A stretch of 64,000 nt of DNA from DASZHJ01 sp963735465 (GCA_963735465.1 CAVTLA010000001.1:3906001-3970000), one strand, 5' to 3'. Positions 43,351 through 53,078 are shown, counted from the stretch's first letter. Notes: generated by a model not told the origin, from the letters alone. Made by a program: numbers and translations.

Positions 43351-46197
43351 GTGTCGGGATTGAGCGACAGCGCCACCACCGAGCGCGCGCTCTCCTTCGG
43401 CCCGTTCCAGCTATTTCCCGCGCGCCGGCTTCTGCTGGAAATCGACCAGCCCGTCCCCCTCGGCGCGCGCGCCTTCGACGTGCTCGTGGCGCTGGTCCAG
43501 GCGCGCGGGCGGCTCGTCACCAAGGACGAGATCATGACCCGCGTCTGGCCCGGGGCGGTGGTCGAGGAGAACAACCTGCAGGTCCAGATCTCGGCGCTGC
43601 GCAAGGCGCTGGGCGAGGATCGCGACTTCATCCGGACGGATTCCGGCCGCGGCTACCGGTTCGTCGGCGTCATCAGCGCCGGCCGCGAGATGCCGGCGAC
43701 CGCCGCCGCGGCCGCGACCAACCTTCCGGCGCCGATATCCGCCTTGATCGGCCGGGACGACGAGCTCGCCAGCGTCGCGGATCTCATCTCGACGCACCGG
43801 CTGGTGACCCTCACCGGCGCGGGCGGCATCGGCAAGACGCGTCTCGGGACCGAGGCGGCCCGGCGCCTGCTGCCGACCTTCGCCGACGGCGTGTGGATCG
43901 CCGAGCTGGCGTCCCTGTCGGATCCCGGACTCGTCGCCGCGACGGTCGCCGCGGCCCTGGGACTCAAGCTCGGGACCGGCGCCGCCACTCCCGAGCGGCT
44001 CGCCGCCGCGCTCGGATCGAAGCGCCTGCTTCTCGTCCTCGACAATTGCGAGCACCTCATCGACGCCGCCGCCGGCATGGCCGAGGCGCTGCTGCGCGCC
44101 AGCCCGACGATCCGGGTGATGGTCACCAGCCGCGAGCCCCTGGGATCCGACGGCGAGACGGTTTTCCCGCTTCCGCCCCTGGCCGTGCCGACCGAGAACG
44201 ACCGGGAGGCGGAGCGTCTGCTGCAGCACGGCGCGGTCAGGCTGTTCTTCGATCGGGCACGGGCCGCCGATCTCCGCTTCGCGCCGGACACGCAGCTCAC
44301 CGCCGTCGTCGGCGCGATCTGTCGGCGCCTCGACGGCAACCCGCTGGCGATCGAGCTGGCGGCGTCCCGCGTCGCCACGCTCGGGCTCAAGGAAATCGCC
44401 GCGCGCCTCGACGATCGGTTCCGCCTGCTCGCCGGCGGCCGCCGCACCGCGCTGCCGCGCCATCGGATGCTGCGGGCGACGCTGGACTGGAGCCACGACC
44501 TGCTGCCCGCCGCCGAGCGCGCGGTGCTGCGGCGCCTGGCGATCTTCGCCGGCTCCTTCTCGCTCGAGGCGGCCGGCGCGGTCGCATCGGGGGACGATCT
44601 CGGCGTTTCCGAGGTGACCGCAGCGGTCGCGAACCTGGTGGTGAAATCGCTCCTCGCGGCGGATCCCGGCAAGGCGATGACCCGCTACCGGCTCCTGGAG
44701 ACGACGCGCGCCTATGCCCTGGAGAAGCTGGCGGCGAGCGGCGAGCGCGAGCCTCTGTCGCGCCGGCACGCGGAATGCCAGCTGGACCTCCTCGAGCGGG
44801 TGGACGAGGCGACGACGGCCCAGTCCGACGGCCTGTGGGCGGCGGCGGGCGGGCGCGGGATCGCCGACGTGCGCGCGGCGCTGAACTGGGCGTTCTCGGC
44901 GACGGGCGACGCCTCGATCGGCATCGCGCTGACCGCCGCGGCGGTGCCGCTCTGGTTCCATCTGTCCTCGATCGAGGAATGCCGGCAGCGCGTCGAGCAG
45001 GCGCTCGCCAGTCTCGCGGCCGCGCCGGAGCCGGACACGCGGCGAGAATTGCAGCTCGTCGCCGCCCTCGGCGCCGCCCTCACGCACACCAAGGGGCTGG
45101 TGGCCGAGACCGAGCTGGCGTGGAAAAGAGTCCTCGAGATCGCCAACGGCCTGGAAGACGCCGGCCATCGGCTGCAGGCGCTCTTCGGCAGGTGGTCCTA
45201 TTGCTACAACAGCGGCGATTTTCCGGCGGCGCTGACCCTGGCGCGGCAGTTCAGCGGCATCGCGGCGGAGCGCGCCGATCCGACGGACCGGCTCATCGGC
45301 GAGCGCATGATCGGTGTCGCCCAGCATTATCTCGGCAACCAGGCCGAGGCGCGGCGCCACATGGAGCGCGCGCTCGCCGGCGACCTCACCGCGATACATC
45401 GGACGAATACCGTCCGCGCGCTGTTCGACCACCGGTCGCGCGCCTACTGCACCCTGGCGCGGGCGCTCTGGCTGCAGGGATTTCCGGATCGGGCGATGCG
45501 CACCGTCGATCGCGCCATCGAGGCGACACACGGCGCGATCGACGAGGCGACGGCGCTCTGCTACGTGCTGTCCCAAGGCGGCGCGCCGCTCGCCTATATC
45601 GTCGGCGATCTGGCGGCGGGCAAACACTTCGTGACGATGCTGCTGGACCGCTCGACCCGGAGCGGCTTCGCCGTCTGGCAGGCGCGGGCGCACTGTTTCG
45701 CAGGCGTGATGCGGATCGCGACCGGCGACGCGGCGGAGGGCGTGCCGCAGCTTCGCGCCGCCCTCGACGAGCTGCACGACAAGGGAAGCGCGCTCAACTA
45801 CATGGGCTTTTTCGCCACCTTGTCGGAAGGCCTGGGCGCCATCGGCCAGACGGACGAGGGACTGGCGGTGATCGACGCGGCGCTCGCGCGCGCCGAGCGG
45901 TTCGAGGAGCGCTGGTGCATGGCGGAGCTGCTGCGCATCCGGGGCAGGCTGCTGTTGGCGCAGGGGCGGGCGATCGAGGCCGAGGTGCATTTCCATCAGG
46001 CGCTCGACTGGGCGCGCCGCCAGGGCGCGCTCTCCTGGGAGCTGCGCGCGGCCACCAGCCTCGCGGGTCTCTGGCGCAGCCAGAAGCGGGCTCGCGATGC
46101 GCTGAAGCTTCTGGCACCGGTCTACGATCGTTTCACCGAAGGCTTCGCGACCAAGGACCTCAAGGCCGCGGAGTCGCTGCTCGACGATCTCCGGTAG
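43351..46197 (+). CDS. Winged-helix/NB-ARC-type ATPase/TPR transcriptional regulator
   Basis: 948 residues from the GTG at 43351, with AGGGAG six bases upstream. Domains in order: an OmpR/PhoB-type winged helix (about 15-108, ending DSGRGYRFVGV), an STAND-like ATPase with Walker A GAGGIGKT (156-163) and Walker B LLLVLDNCEHL (226-235) plus a VMVTSREPL sensor motif, and a long alpha-solenoid (about 450-948) with TPR-like repeats. This is the SARP/AfsR-like signalling ATPase plan also common in Rhizobiales as single large regulators. The trigger is unknown. The catalase gene nearby is divergent. Confidence 0.9.
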   Translation: MSGLSDSATTERALSFGPFQLFPARRLLLEIDQPVPLGARAFDVLVALVQARGRLVTKDEIMTRVWPGAVVEENNLQVQISALRKALGEDRDFIRTDSGRGYRFVGVISAGREMPATAAAAATNLPAPISALIGRDDELASVADLISTHRLVTLTGAGGIGKTRLGTEAARRLLPTFADGVWIAELASLSDPGLVAATVAAALGLKLGTGAATPERLAAALGSKRLLLVLDNCEHLIDAAAGMAEALLRASPTIRVMVTSREPLGSDGETVFPLPPLAVPTENDREAERLLQHGAVRLFFDRARAADLRFAPDTQLTAVVGAICRRLDGNPLAIELAASRVATLGLKEIAARLDDRFRLLAGGRRTALPRHRMLRATLDWSHDLLPAAERAVLRRLAIFAGSFSLEAAGAVASGDDLGVSEVTAAVANLVVKSLLAADPGKAMTRYRLLETTRAYALEKLAASGEREPLSRRHAECQLDLLERVDEATTAQSDGLWAAAGGRGIADVRAALNWAFSATGDASIGIALTAAAVPLWFHLSSIEECRQRVEQALASLAAAPEPDTRRELQLVAALGAALTHTKGLVAETELAWKRVLEIANGLEDAGHRLQALFGRWSYCYNSGDFPAALTLARQFSGIAAERADPTDRLIGERMIGVAQHYLGNQAEARRHMERALAGDLTAIHRTNTVRALFDHRSRAYCTLARALWLQGFPDRAMRTVDRAIEATHGAIDEATALCYVLSQGGAPLAYIVGDLAAGKHFVTMLLDRSTRSGFAVWQARAHCFAGVMRIATGDAAEGVPQLRAALDELHDKGSALNYMGFFATLSEGLGAIGQTDEGLAVIDAALARAERFEERWCMAELLRIRGRLLLAQGRAIEAEVHFHQALDWARRQGALSWELRAATSLAGLWRSQKRARDALKLLAPVYDRFTEGFATKDLKAAESLLDDLR

Positions 46198-46410
46198 CGA
46201 GCGTCGCTTCCCCGCGCCGGGGCAATCTCGCCTTGTCCCGGCGGCCGGAGCGTTCTACCGGAAGTAGGTAGCGGCGGCCTAACAATGCCACCGCCGGCAC
46301 GTGATCCATTTTCCTGGGCTGGCGTTATTGCTGCGGCCCACCTGAGTCATCCCCCGGTCTCGACGACGGGGGGTCATATTTCAAACGATCATTGCCCGGG
46401 AGTCCGCATC

Positions 46411-47334
46411 ATGCGTCAGCGAAATTTTGTGAAGATATCCATCGCCCTCGGCGGCTCCGTCCTGCTCGCGGGGTGCTCGAACTGGTCCTACAACCCGCCC
46501 ATGCACGGCAATCCAGATACCTCGATCATCACCCATCCGGAAATTCAGCAGGTCGCGGCCCAGGGCGGCGGGGATTTCAACCACGCCGTCGCCCATGAAT
46601 ACGAGGAATACGCGAACTACCTCGCGGGCCTGCCGCAGGGCGTGTGGGTCGACAGCGACTATTTCTCGCGCAAGGGCCTGACGGCGGCCGGCGGCGAGCT
46701 GGTGCTGCCGGAGAACAACTCGAACTGGGCGATCCCTTTGGAGGTGCCGTTCCGGTTCCGCAGCCAGATGTCCGAGAGCCGGGTCCGGCTCATGGCCGCC
46801 CTCGACGGCGGCGGACGCGAGCGCTATCCAGCCCTCGCGGCACGGGCTCAGGCTCGCTACGACTGCTGGCTCGAGCGGACGGAAAAGGATTGGCAGACCA
46901 ACTTCGACGGCACCTGCCACAAGGAGTTCCTCGCCGCCCTCGACGAGCTCGAGCGGAACCTGCGCGGCGCGGCGCCAGCCCCGGCGGCCGTCCCACCCAG
47001 CCCGGCGCGCAATTTCAACGTGTACTTCGATTTCGACAAGTCGGATCTGACGCCCCAGGCGCGCCAGATCGTCGATCAGGCCGCCGACGCGATCAAGCGT
47101 GACAAGTCCGCCCGGGTTGTCCTGGTGGGCAAGGCCGATCTCGCCGGCACCGATCCTTACAACCTGGCGCTCTCCCATCGCCGGGCCGACACCGTGCGCA
47201 GCGTCCTGGTCCAGGACGGCGTCACCGCCAACCAGATCGACGAGCGCTGGGTCGGCGAGCGCGAGCCCCCGGTGCCGACGCCGCCGGGCGTTCGCGAGCC
47301 GCGCAACCGCGTGGTCGAGATCACGCTGAACTGA
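46411..47334 (+). CDS. OmpA-family outer-membrane lipoprotein
   Basis: 307 residues from the ATG at 46411. A lipobox (LLAGC, Cys22) sends it to the outer membrane. Residues 25-185 are a specific N-terminal domain with DFNHAVAHEYEEYANYLAGLPQGVWVDSDYFSRKGLTAAGG, common in alphaproteobacterial OmpA lipoproteins. Residues about 195-307 are the peptidoglycan-binding OmpA domain (VYFDFDKSDLTPQARQIVDQAA, LALSHRRADTVRSVLVQDGV, REPRNRVVEI). It is separate from the cbb3 cluster that converges on it. Confidence 0.92.
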   Translation: MRQRNFVKISIALGGSVLLAGCSNWSYNPPMHGNPDTSIITHPEIQQVAAQGGGDFNHAVAHEYEEYANYLAGLPQGVWVDSDYFSRKGLTAAGGELVLPENNSNWAIPLEVPFRFRSQMSESRVRLMAALDGGGRERYPALAARAQARYDCWLERTEKDWQTNFDGTCHKEFLAALDELERNLRGAAPAPAAVPPSPARNFNVYFDFDKSDLTPQARQIVDQAADAIKRDKSARVVLVGKADLAGTDPYNLALSHRRADTVRSVLVQDGVTANQIDERWVGEREPPVPTPPGVREPRNRVVEITLN

Positions 47335-47417
47335 GTCTCGCCTCTGCAGCGGGCGGCAGCCTCGACGGGGCGTCGGGCGGTGCCGCCCGATCTGCGTGGG
47401 GGGTAAGGAAACTCGAT

Positions 47418-47648
47418 CTACGCGGCGGCGCGCTTCGGGGTCTCGGCGGGACGCGCCGGCGCCGCCGCCGCCGTGGCGCGCTCCTTGGCGTCGAAGTTCT
47501 TCTTCATCAGCCAGAAATCGAAAAAGACGCCGAAGGCGAAGAGGCCGAGGCCGAAGGTGTACATGCCGGTGTCGTAGGCGCCGGCGGCGAGCACCAGGCC
47601 GAGGATGCTGAGAAAGGTGACGAAAGCGGCGAGGACCAGGTCCATCAT
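47418..47648 (-). CDS. Small membrane protein at the end of the cbb3 cluster
   Basis: 76 residues (MMDLVLAAFVTFLSILGLVLAAGAYDTGMYTFGLGLFAFGVFFDFWLMKKNFDAK), two hydrophobic helices and an Ala/Pro-rich tail. The start overlaps the ccoS stop (ATGA), so it is the last gene of the cco transcript. It resembles short membrane proteins that close cco gene clusters in alphaproteobacteria, but has no named function. A role in cbb3 assembly or stability is inferred from position. Confidence 0.72.
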   Translation of the reverse strand: MMDLVLAAFVTFLSILGLVLAAGAYDTGMYTFGLGLFAFGVFFDFWLMKKNFDAKERATAAAAPARPAETPKRAAA

Positions 47649-47842
47649 GGGGGCGTGCTCCGAGGTTGCGATGAGGCGTCGGGGGACGTACGGCGCGGCG
47701 GCTGCGCATCGTCGTAGAGGATGCGGCCGGCGGCGCCGTCGAGATCGTCGAACTGGCCGCTGCGCAGCGCCCAGAGAAATGTCAGGAGGCCGGCAAGGCC
47801 CATGGCGACCGCGATCGGGATCAGGAACAGGAGGCCGGTCAC
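47645..47842 (-). CDS. ccoS: cbb3 oxidase maturation protein CcoS
   Basis: 65 residues from GTG 47842, overlapping the ccoI stop. One N-terminal membrane helix (MTGLLFLIPIAVAMGLAGLLTFLWALRSGQFDDLDGAAGRILYDD) is the CcoS signature: a FxWALRSGQFDDLDGxxxRIL motif. CcoS helps assemble the cbb3 oxidase, in partnership with the copper ATPase CcoI. Confidence 0.93.
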   Translation of the reverse strand: MTGLLFLIPIAVAMGLAGLLTFLWALRSGQFDDLDGAAGRILYDDAQPPRRTSPDASSQPRSTPP

Positions 47843-50223
47843 GATCCCCTCCCGAGGCGGAGCGCGTTCGCCACCACCAGGATCGAGGAGGCCGACATCG
47901 CCGCGGCCGCGATGATCGGCGTTACCAGCCCCGCCATGGCGAGGGGCACCGCGGCGAGGTTGTAGGCGAGCGCGAAGGCGATGTTCTCCCGCACGAGATA
48001 CCCGCTGCGCCGAGCCACCTTGAGCACTTCCAGCACCGCGCTCAGGGAGGTGCCCTGGAACACCACATCGGCGGTGGTCTGGCAGAGATCGGCGGCGGTG
48101 GCGGGCGACAGGGAGACGGATGCCGCGGCAAGGGCCGGTCCGTCGTTGAGCCCGTCCCCCACCATCAGCACGCGGGCGCCGCCGGCCCGCAGACCATCGA
48201 GCATGCGGCATTTTCCCGATGGCGTGACACCCGCATGCCAGTCCCCGATGTCGAGGGCCGCCGCCACCGCGCGCACGGGCTCCGCCCGATCGCCTGACAG
48301 CAGCAGGACTTTCTTCCCCTCGGACTTCAGCCGCGCCACCACCGCCGCGGCGTCCGGCCGCAGCGCATCGCCGAAGCGGAACCGCGCCGGCGGGCATCCG
48401 GGGCGGGCGAGCCAGAGCTCGGGGTCGCCGTCCTCGTCGCCGGCGGGTACGTCCGGCGCGCACCAGCGGTGGCTGCCGAGACGGATTTCTCCCTCCGGCG
48501 TGCGCCGGCTCAGACCCTCGCCGGCGTGCTCCCGGATATCCGCGGCCGCGGTTGCCGCCGGCGCCGCGCGGCAGATCGCGCGGCTCATCGGATGCCGGCT
48601 GCGCGCCGCCAGGCCGGCGGCGATTTCGAGCGCGACGGGATCGAGACCGGCATCCCGCCGCAGCTCCAGCTGACCGAGGGTCAAGGTTCCGGTCTTGTCG
48701 AAGACCACCATGTCCACCTCGGCGAGGCGCTCCAGGGCGGTCGCCGACTTCAGCAGGATGCCGCGCCGGAACAGGCGGTCGCTGGCGACCACCTGCACCA
48801 CCGGCACGGCAAGGCCGAGGGCGCAGGGGCAGGTGATGATGAGGACGGCCACCGCGTTGAGGAGCGCCGCCTGCCAGGGGCCCGCGAGCGCCCAGCCGAT
48901 GAAGGTCGCCAGCGCCAGGAGATGCACCGCCGGCGCATAGCGCCGCGCCACCCGGTCGGAGAGCGCCACCAGGCGCCCGCGGCCGCGCTCGGCGGCTTCC
49001 ATGAGACGGACGACCTCGGCAAGGAACGTGCCCTCGCCCACGGCCGTGACGGCGATGCCGAGCGGCGCCGCGAGATTGAGCATGCCCGCGAGCACGGGGC
49101 TGCCGGGCGCGACCGCCATCGGCAGGGTCTCGCCATCGACCAGGCTCTTGTCGACGGCGGAGCGTCCCTCGATCACGCGCCCGTCCACCGGCACCCGCTC
49201 GCCGGCGGCGACCAGCACGGTCTCGCCGATGGCGAGCGTCGCCACCGGGCGGCGCTGCACCGTGCGGTCCGCCGCCTGCACCGTCGCCGGCGCCGCCGCG
49301 AAGCGCAGGAGATGCTCCGCCGTCGAGCGCACGCGTCCGCGCGCGCGGCGGTCGAGGTAGCGGCCCGTCAGCAGGAAGAACAGCAGCATGACGACGGATT
49401 CGAAATAGGCGTGCGGCTGGGAGCTCAGGGTCTCCCAGAGACTCATGCCGGCGGCGAGGGTCACGCCGATGGAAATGGGCACATCCATGTTGCCGCGGCC
49501 GGCGCGGAGCGCGGCGAAGGCGGAGCGGAAGAACGGCCGGCCGGCATAGGCGAGCGTCGGAAGCGCGATCAGCGCCGAGACCCAATGCAGGAGATCCCGC
49601 GTCGCCGGCCCCATCTCGCCGGCGCCGGACCAGATCGCGACCGAGAGCAGCATGACGTTGGCGCTGGCGAATCCCGCCACCGCGAGGGCGCGCAGCAGAG
49701 CTCTCTCCTCCGCCGAGCTCTGGCCGGTGCCGGCGGAGTCGACGGGAACGACGCGATAGCCGAGACGCTGCACCAGCCGCACCAGCGGTACCGCTTCCTC
49801 GACGCCGCCGCGCCAGCTGAGCGCGAGCCGCCGGCTGGTGAGATTGACCCGCGCCGAGATCACCGAGGGGTCGCGCCGCAGCGCCTGCTCGATGAGCCAG
49901 ACGCAGGCGGCGCAATGCAGCCCGTCCACCAGCAGGGAGAGCGACGCCGTGCCGTCCGCCGATGCCACCGCATGGACCGAGGCGTCCTCGGCCGGCTCCT
50001 CCGGCGGCCGCGGCCGCCGCGCGGCGGGATCGAGGGTGCGGCCGGCGTAGTAGCGATCGAGGCCGCTCTCCCGGATGAAGGCGAAGGCCGCGGCGCAGCC
50101 GCCGCAGCAGAATTTGCCATTCTCCCCCCGCGCCGGAATCGGCGCGCCGCAGTGGGCGCATGCCGTCCCCGCCGCGGCCCGCGGCGGGATCGAGGGCGAG
50201 AGCAGGGCGGCCGAGACGCTCAC
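47839..50223 (-). CDS. ccoI: Copper-transporting P1B-type ATPase CcoI/FixI
   Basis: 794 residues from the GTG at 50223, which overlaps the ccoH stop. The N-terminus holds a Cys-rich part (CAHCG, FCCGGCAAAF) and a heavy-metal domain GLHCAACVW. P-type ATPase motifs follow: CPCALG in the sixth membrane segment, DKTGTLT phosphorylation site, and GDGLNDGPAL hinge. The protein exports copper to the periplasm for the CuB center of cbb3. The HP motif is seen in ARSRHPMS. Coupled with ccoH and ccoS by overlaps. Confidence 0.93.
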   Translation of the reverse strand: MSVSAALLSPSIPPRAAAGTACAHCGAPIPARGENGKFCCGGCAAAFAFIRESGLDRYYAGRTLDPAARRPRPPEEPAEDASVHAVASADGTASLSLLVDGLHCAACVWLIEQALRRDPSVISARVNLTSRRLALSWRGGVEEAVPLVRLVQRLGYRVVPVDSAGTGQSSAEERALLRALAVAGFASANVMLLSVAIWSGAGEMGPATRDLLHWVSALIALPTLAYAGRPFFRSAFAALRAGRGNMDVPISIGVTLAAGMSLWETLSSQPHAYFESVVMLLFFLLTGRYLDRRARGRVRSTAEHLLRFAAAPATVQAADRTVQRRPVATLAIGETVLVAAGERVPVDGRVIEGRSAVDKSLVDGETLPMAVAPGSPVLAGMLNLAAPLGIAVTAVGEGTFLAEVVRLMEAAERGRGRLVALSDRVARRYAPAVHLLALATFIGWALAGPWQAALLNAVAVLIITCPCALGLAVPVVQVVASDRLFRRGILLKSATALERLAEVDMVVFDKTGTLTLGQLELRRDAGLDPVALEIAAGLAARSRHPMSRAICRAAPAATAAADIREHAGEGLSRRTPEGEIRLGSHRWCAPDVPAGDEDGDPELWLARPGCPPARFRFGDALRPDAAAVVARLKSEGKKVLLLSGDRAEPVRAVAAALDIGDWHAGVTPSGKCRMLDGLRAGGARVLMVGDGLNDGPALAAASVSLSPATAADLCQTTADVVFQGTSLSAVLEVLKVARRSGYLVRENIAFALAYNLAAVPLAMAGLVTPIIAAAAMSASSILVVANALRLGRGS

Positions 50224-50711
50224 CGGACGACGACGCGCTCGGCGAATTTGAAGGTCTGGGTGCCGCGGAGCGCGGTGACCCGCAGTTCCCACTGCCCCGG
50301 CCGCGTCAGCACCACGCCGGCCTGGTAGCTGCCGTCGCCGGCCGGAAGCAGCGCCACGTCGCGCTCCGGCAGCGGCTCGATCGGCCGCACCACCTCGACG
50401 CTGACGCGAAGGCCGGACACCGGCGCGCCGGCCCCGTCGGTGATGCGCGCCACGAGCCGCCCGTCGAGGCCGGCGGTCGCCGCGAATTTGATCTCGCTGC
50501 GCCAGCCCAGCGCGTCCTGGGCCGCGCCCTCGGCCAGAATGCGGTTGTAGCCGTTGCCGAGCTCGAAGGGATGCTGGGCGACCAGGCCATTGTCGGAATG
50601 GAGCGCGAAGTAGGCCAGCGCCCCGTTCACCATCGCGACCAGCACGAAGCAGCCGGCGATCGTCCAGGGAATCCAGCGGCAGTTGGAGAACGACGGAAGG
50701 AACCGGGTCAT
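50220..50711 (-). CDS. ccoH: FixH/CcoH cbb3 assembly protein
   Basis: 163 residues from the ATG at 50711 (AGGGGGAG eight bases upstream; a GTG at 50720 is less well placed). One N-terminal membrane helix (WTIAGCFVLVAMVNGALAYFAL) precedes a periplasmic beta-domain with SGLRVSVEVVRP and TRPGQWELRVTALRG. This is the FixH family; in Rhodobacter CcoH is needed for stability of the cbb3 complex. The stop overlaps the ccoI start. Confidence 0.92.
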   Translation of the reverse strand: MTRFLPSFSNCRWIPWTIAGCFVLVAMVNGALAYFALHSDNGLVAQHPFELGNGYNRILAEGAAQDALGWRSEIKFAATAGLDGRLVARITDGAGAPVSGLRVSVEVVRPIEPLPERDVALLPAGDGSYQAGVVLTRPGQWELRVTALRGTQTFKFAERVVVR

Positions 50712-50725
50712 CTGCCTCACTCCCC

Positions 50726-52183
50726 CTATTTGCCCGGGCCGCGGAAGGTGGCCTTATAGCGGACCGTCTCGCCGTCTTCCCGCGCGCGCGCCGTGAACGT
50801 GAACGGCGTCTCGGCCTGGCTCGGGTGCCTCACATGCACATAGGCATGGAAGGTGCCGACGCTGTCGTCCGGTACCGGCAGCCGCACGCCCTCCTCCGCC
50901 GCGATCGGCGGCTCCTCGCCTTCGGCGATCTGCAGCGTCGCGTCCGGCAGGCCATGGGCGGAGAGCTCGAAGCTGCGGGTGATCGGGCTCTTGTTCTGGA
51001 TCTTGATGACGTAGCTGTTGCTGACCGAGCCGTCGGAGAGCCGGATGAACAGCGGGCTGCGCTCCGGCAGCACGGTGAGGCTGGCGCTGCTGCGGGTCAG
51101 CAGCGTCGTCAGCATGATGCCGAGCGCCGCCAGCATGACCAGCGTATAGACCACGGTGCGCGGCCGGATGAATTTGGGATGCGCCGTGCCGCCCTGGCGA
51201 TGGGCGATCAGGTTCGCCGCGGTGTCGAACTCGATGAGGCCGCGCGGGCGGCCCACGTTGTCCATGATCTCGTTGCAGGCATCGATGCAGAGGCCGCAGC
51301 CGATGCATTCGAGCTGCAGCCCGTCGCGGATATCGATGCCCGTCGGGCAGACCGCGACGCAGGCATGGCAGTCGACGCAGTCGCCATGCCCATCCCAGCT
51401 CTCGCCCTTGCGGTGCTTGCCGCGCGGCTCGCCGCGCCAGTCGCGATAGCTCACCGTCAGGGTCTGCTCGTCCACCATGGCGGCCTGGAAGCGCGGCCAC
51501 GGGCACATGTAGGTGCAGACCTGCTCGCGCGCCCAGCCCGCCAGCAGATAGGTCGTGGCCGTGAACAGGCCGAAGAAGAAGTAGATGTTGGTCGAGGCCC
51601 GCAGGGTCAGGATGTCGCGGCTGACGGTGGGCGCATCGTTGAAGTACATGATCCAGGCGCCGCCGGTGGCGGCGGCGATGGCGATCCAGATGCCGTGCTT
51701 GGCGAGCTTCCGACCCAGCTTCGCCAGCGACCACGGCTGCTGGTCGAGACGGACGCGGGCCATGCGGTCGCCTTCGACCAGCCGCTCGGCCCACATGAAG
51801 AGATCGGTCCAGACCGTCTGCGGGCAGGTGAAGCCGCACCAGAGGCGGCCGAACAGGCTGGTGACGAAGAAGAGACCGATGGCGCCGAGGATCAGCAAAC
51901 CCGCGATGTAGTAGACCTCCTGCGGCCAGATCTCCAGGCCGAGGAAATAGGCGCGCCGGCCCGGCATGTCGATCAGGAAGGCCTGGCCCGGATGGTCGGC
52001 GCCGCGGTTCCAGCGCAGCCAGGGGGCGATGTAGTAGATCGCCAGGCAGACGATCAGCACCGCCCACTTGATGCTGCGCCACCGCCCCTTGACGCCGCGG
52101 GGATAGACTTTCTGCCGATCGGCGAACAGCGGGATGTCCCGGCTCGCCTCATCCTGCAATGACTCACCAGCGGGAAGCGTCAT
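50726..52183 (-). CDS. ccoG: CcoG/RdxA, polyferredoxin cbb3 assembly factor
   Basis: 485 residues. Five or so N-terminal membrane helices with CGFTCPQTVW (a Cys pair) and QVCTYMCPW, then two 4Fe-4S sites CVDCHACVAVCP and CIGCGLCIDACN, then a C-terminal Ig-like periplasmic domain. CcoG of Rhodobacter is a cupric reductase that supplies copper for cbb3. It begins twelve bases after ccoP, with the usual order ccoNOQP-GHIS. Confidence 0.95.
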   Translation of the reverse strand: MTLPAGESLQDEASRDIPLFADRQKVYPRGVKGRWRSIKWAVLIVCLAIYYIAPWLRWNRGADHPGQAFLIDMPGRRAYFLGLEIWPQEVYYIAGLLILGAIGLFFVTSLFGRLWCGFTCPQTVWTDLFMWAERLVEGDRMARVRLDQQPWSLAKLGRKLAKHGIWIAIAAATGGAWIMYFNDAPTVSRDILTLRASTNIYFFFGLFTATTYLLAGWAREQVCTYMCPWPRFQAAMVDEQTLTVSYRDWRGEPRGKHRKGESWDGHGDCVDCHACVAVCPTGIDIRDGLQLECIGCGLCIDACNEIMDNVGRPRGLIEFDTAANLIAHRQGGTAHPKFIRPRTVVYTLVMLAALGIMLTTLLTRSSASLTVLPERSPLFIRLSDGSVSNSYVIKIQNKSPITRSFELSAHGLPDATLQIAEGEEPPIAAEEGVRLPVPDDSVGTFHAYVHVRHPSQAETPFTFTARAREDGETVRYKATFRGPGK

Positions 52184-52195
52184 CTCCGCTCCGGC

Positions 52196-53066
52196 TCACT
52201 GCCCACCGCCGAGGGCGTGGACGTAAATCGTCAGCATCTTGATGGTGACGGGATCGAGGCGGCGCCCCCAGGACGGCATGCTGCCGTTGCGCGCGCGGGT
52301 GATCACGTCCACCACGTTCGCCCGGTCGCCGCCATAGAGCCAGATCTGATCGGTGAGGTTGGGCGCGCCGACCTCCGGGTTGCCGGTGGCCTTCTCACCG
52401 TGGCAGACGGCGCAATTGTCGGCGAAGATCTTGGCGCCGCGCCCGATCGCGCCGGCCGGGCCCTTGGTGCCTGACAGCGACAGCACGTAGTCAGCGACGT
52501 CGCCGATCTGCGCCGCCGTCAGCAGGCCGTCGAGGCCGAAGCGGGGCATCGCCGATTGCCGCGAGTCCGGATCGTCGTTGCGGATGCCGTGGGTGATGGT
52601 CTGGTGGATCGCCTCCAGGCTGCCGCCCCAGATCCAATCATCGTCGGCGAGGGTGGGAAAGCCCGTGGCGCCGGCGCCGCCGGCCCGGTGGCAGGGCACG
52701 CAGTTGTCGGCGAAGGCGGCCTTGCCGCCCGCCGCGGCAAAGGCGAAGAGCTGCGGGTCCTTGCGGATCGCCGCCAGGTCCGCGGCGCGGATCTTGTCCA
52801 GGACCGGCGCCTGGAGCGCCGCCACTTGCGCCATCTCGGTGTCGATGGCATTGCGGTTGGTATAGCCCAGCAGCGCCCTTGGTATGGCCGATGAAGTAAG
52901 GCACCGCCGGGTACAGCACGGCGTAGACCGCCGCGAAGGCGATGCAGGCATAGAAGGTATAGAGCCACCAGCGCGGCAGCGGCGTGTTCAGCTCGCGGAT
53001 CCCGTCCCACTCGTGGCCGGTGGTGTCGCGGCCGCTGACGGAGTCCTTTTCGACCTTGGTCGGCAT
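52196..53066 (-). pseudogene. ccoP: CcoP, diheme cytochrome c subunit of cbb3 oxidase, frameshifted
   Basis: Starts ATG 53066. The N-terminal membrane anchor (LNTPLPRWWLYTFYACIAFAAVYAVLYPAVPYF) reads in one frame. Near 52875-52879, in a GGG run, the frame changes and the remaining 250 residues carry both hemes, CVPCH and CAVCH, with two more methionine ligands (QSAMPRFG, GSMPSWG). One extra base explains the shift; the corrected length is 289 residues, typical for CcoP. All the cofactor sites are intact, so the shift may be a sequence error. Confidence 0.9.
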
Positions 53067-53078
53067 GGTCAGTTTTTC

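Noticed and set aside
43344..46271. A 975-codon plus-strand frame over the large regulator
   Set aside because: It overlaps the regulator in another frame and gives Arg/Ala/Pro-rich sequence with no domains; the regulator frame has Walker motifs and a winged helix.
46351..46373. Short dyad CCCCCG..CGGGGG before the OmpA gene
   Set aside because: Six-base arms in GC-rich sequence with no T run; could occur by chance and no function is supported.
52870..52885. Programmed frameshifting in ccoP
   Set aside because: AAGGGCG is not a classical slippery heptamer and no stimulatory structure is evident; sequencing error is simpler.
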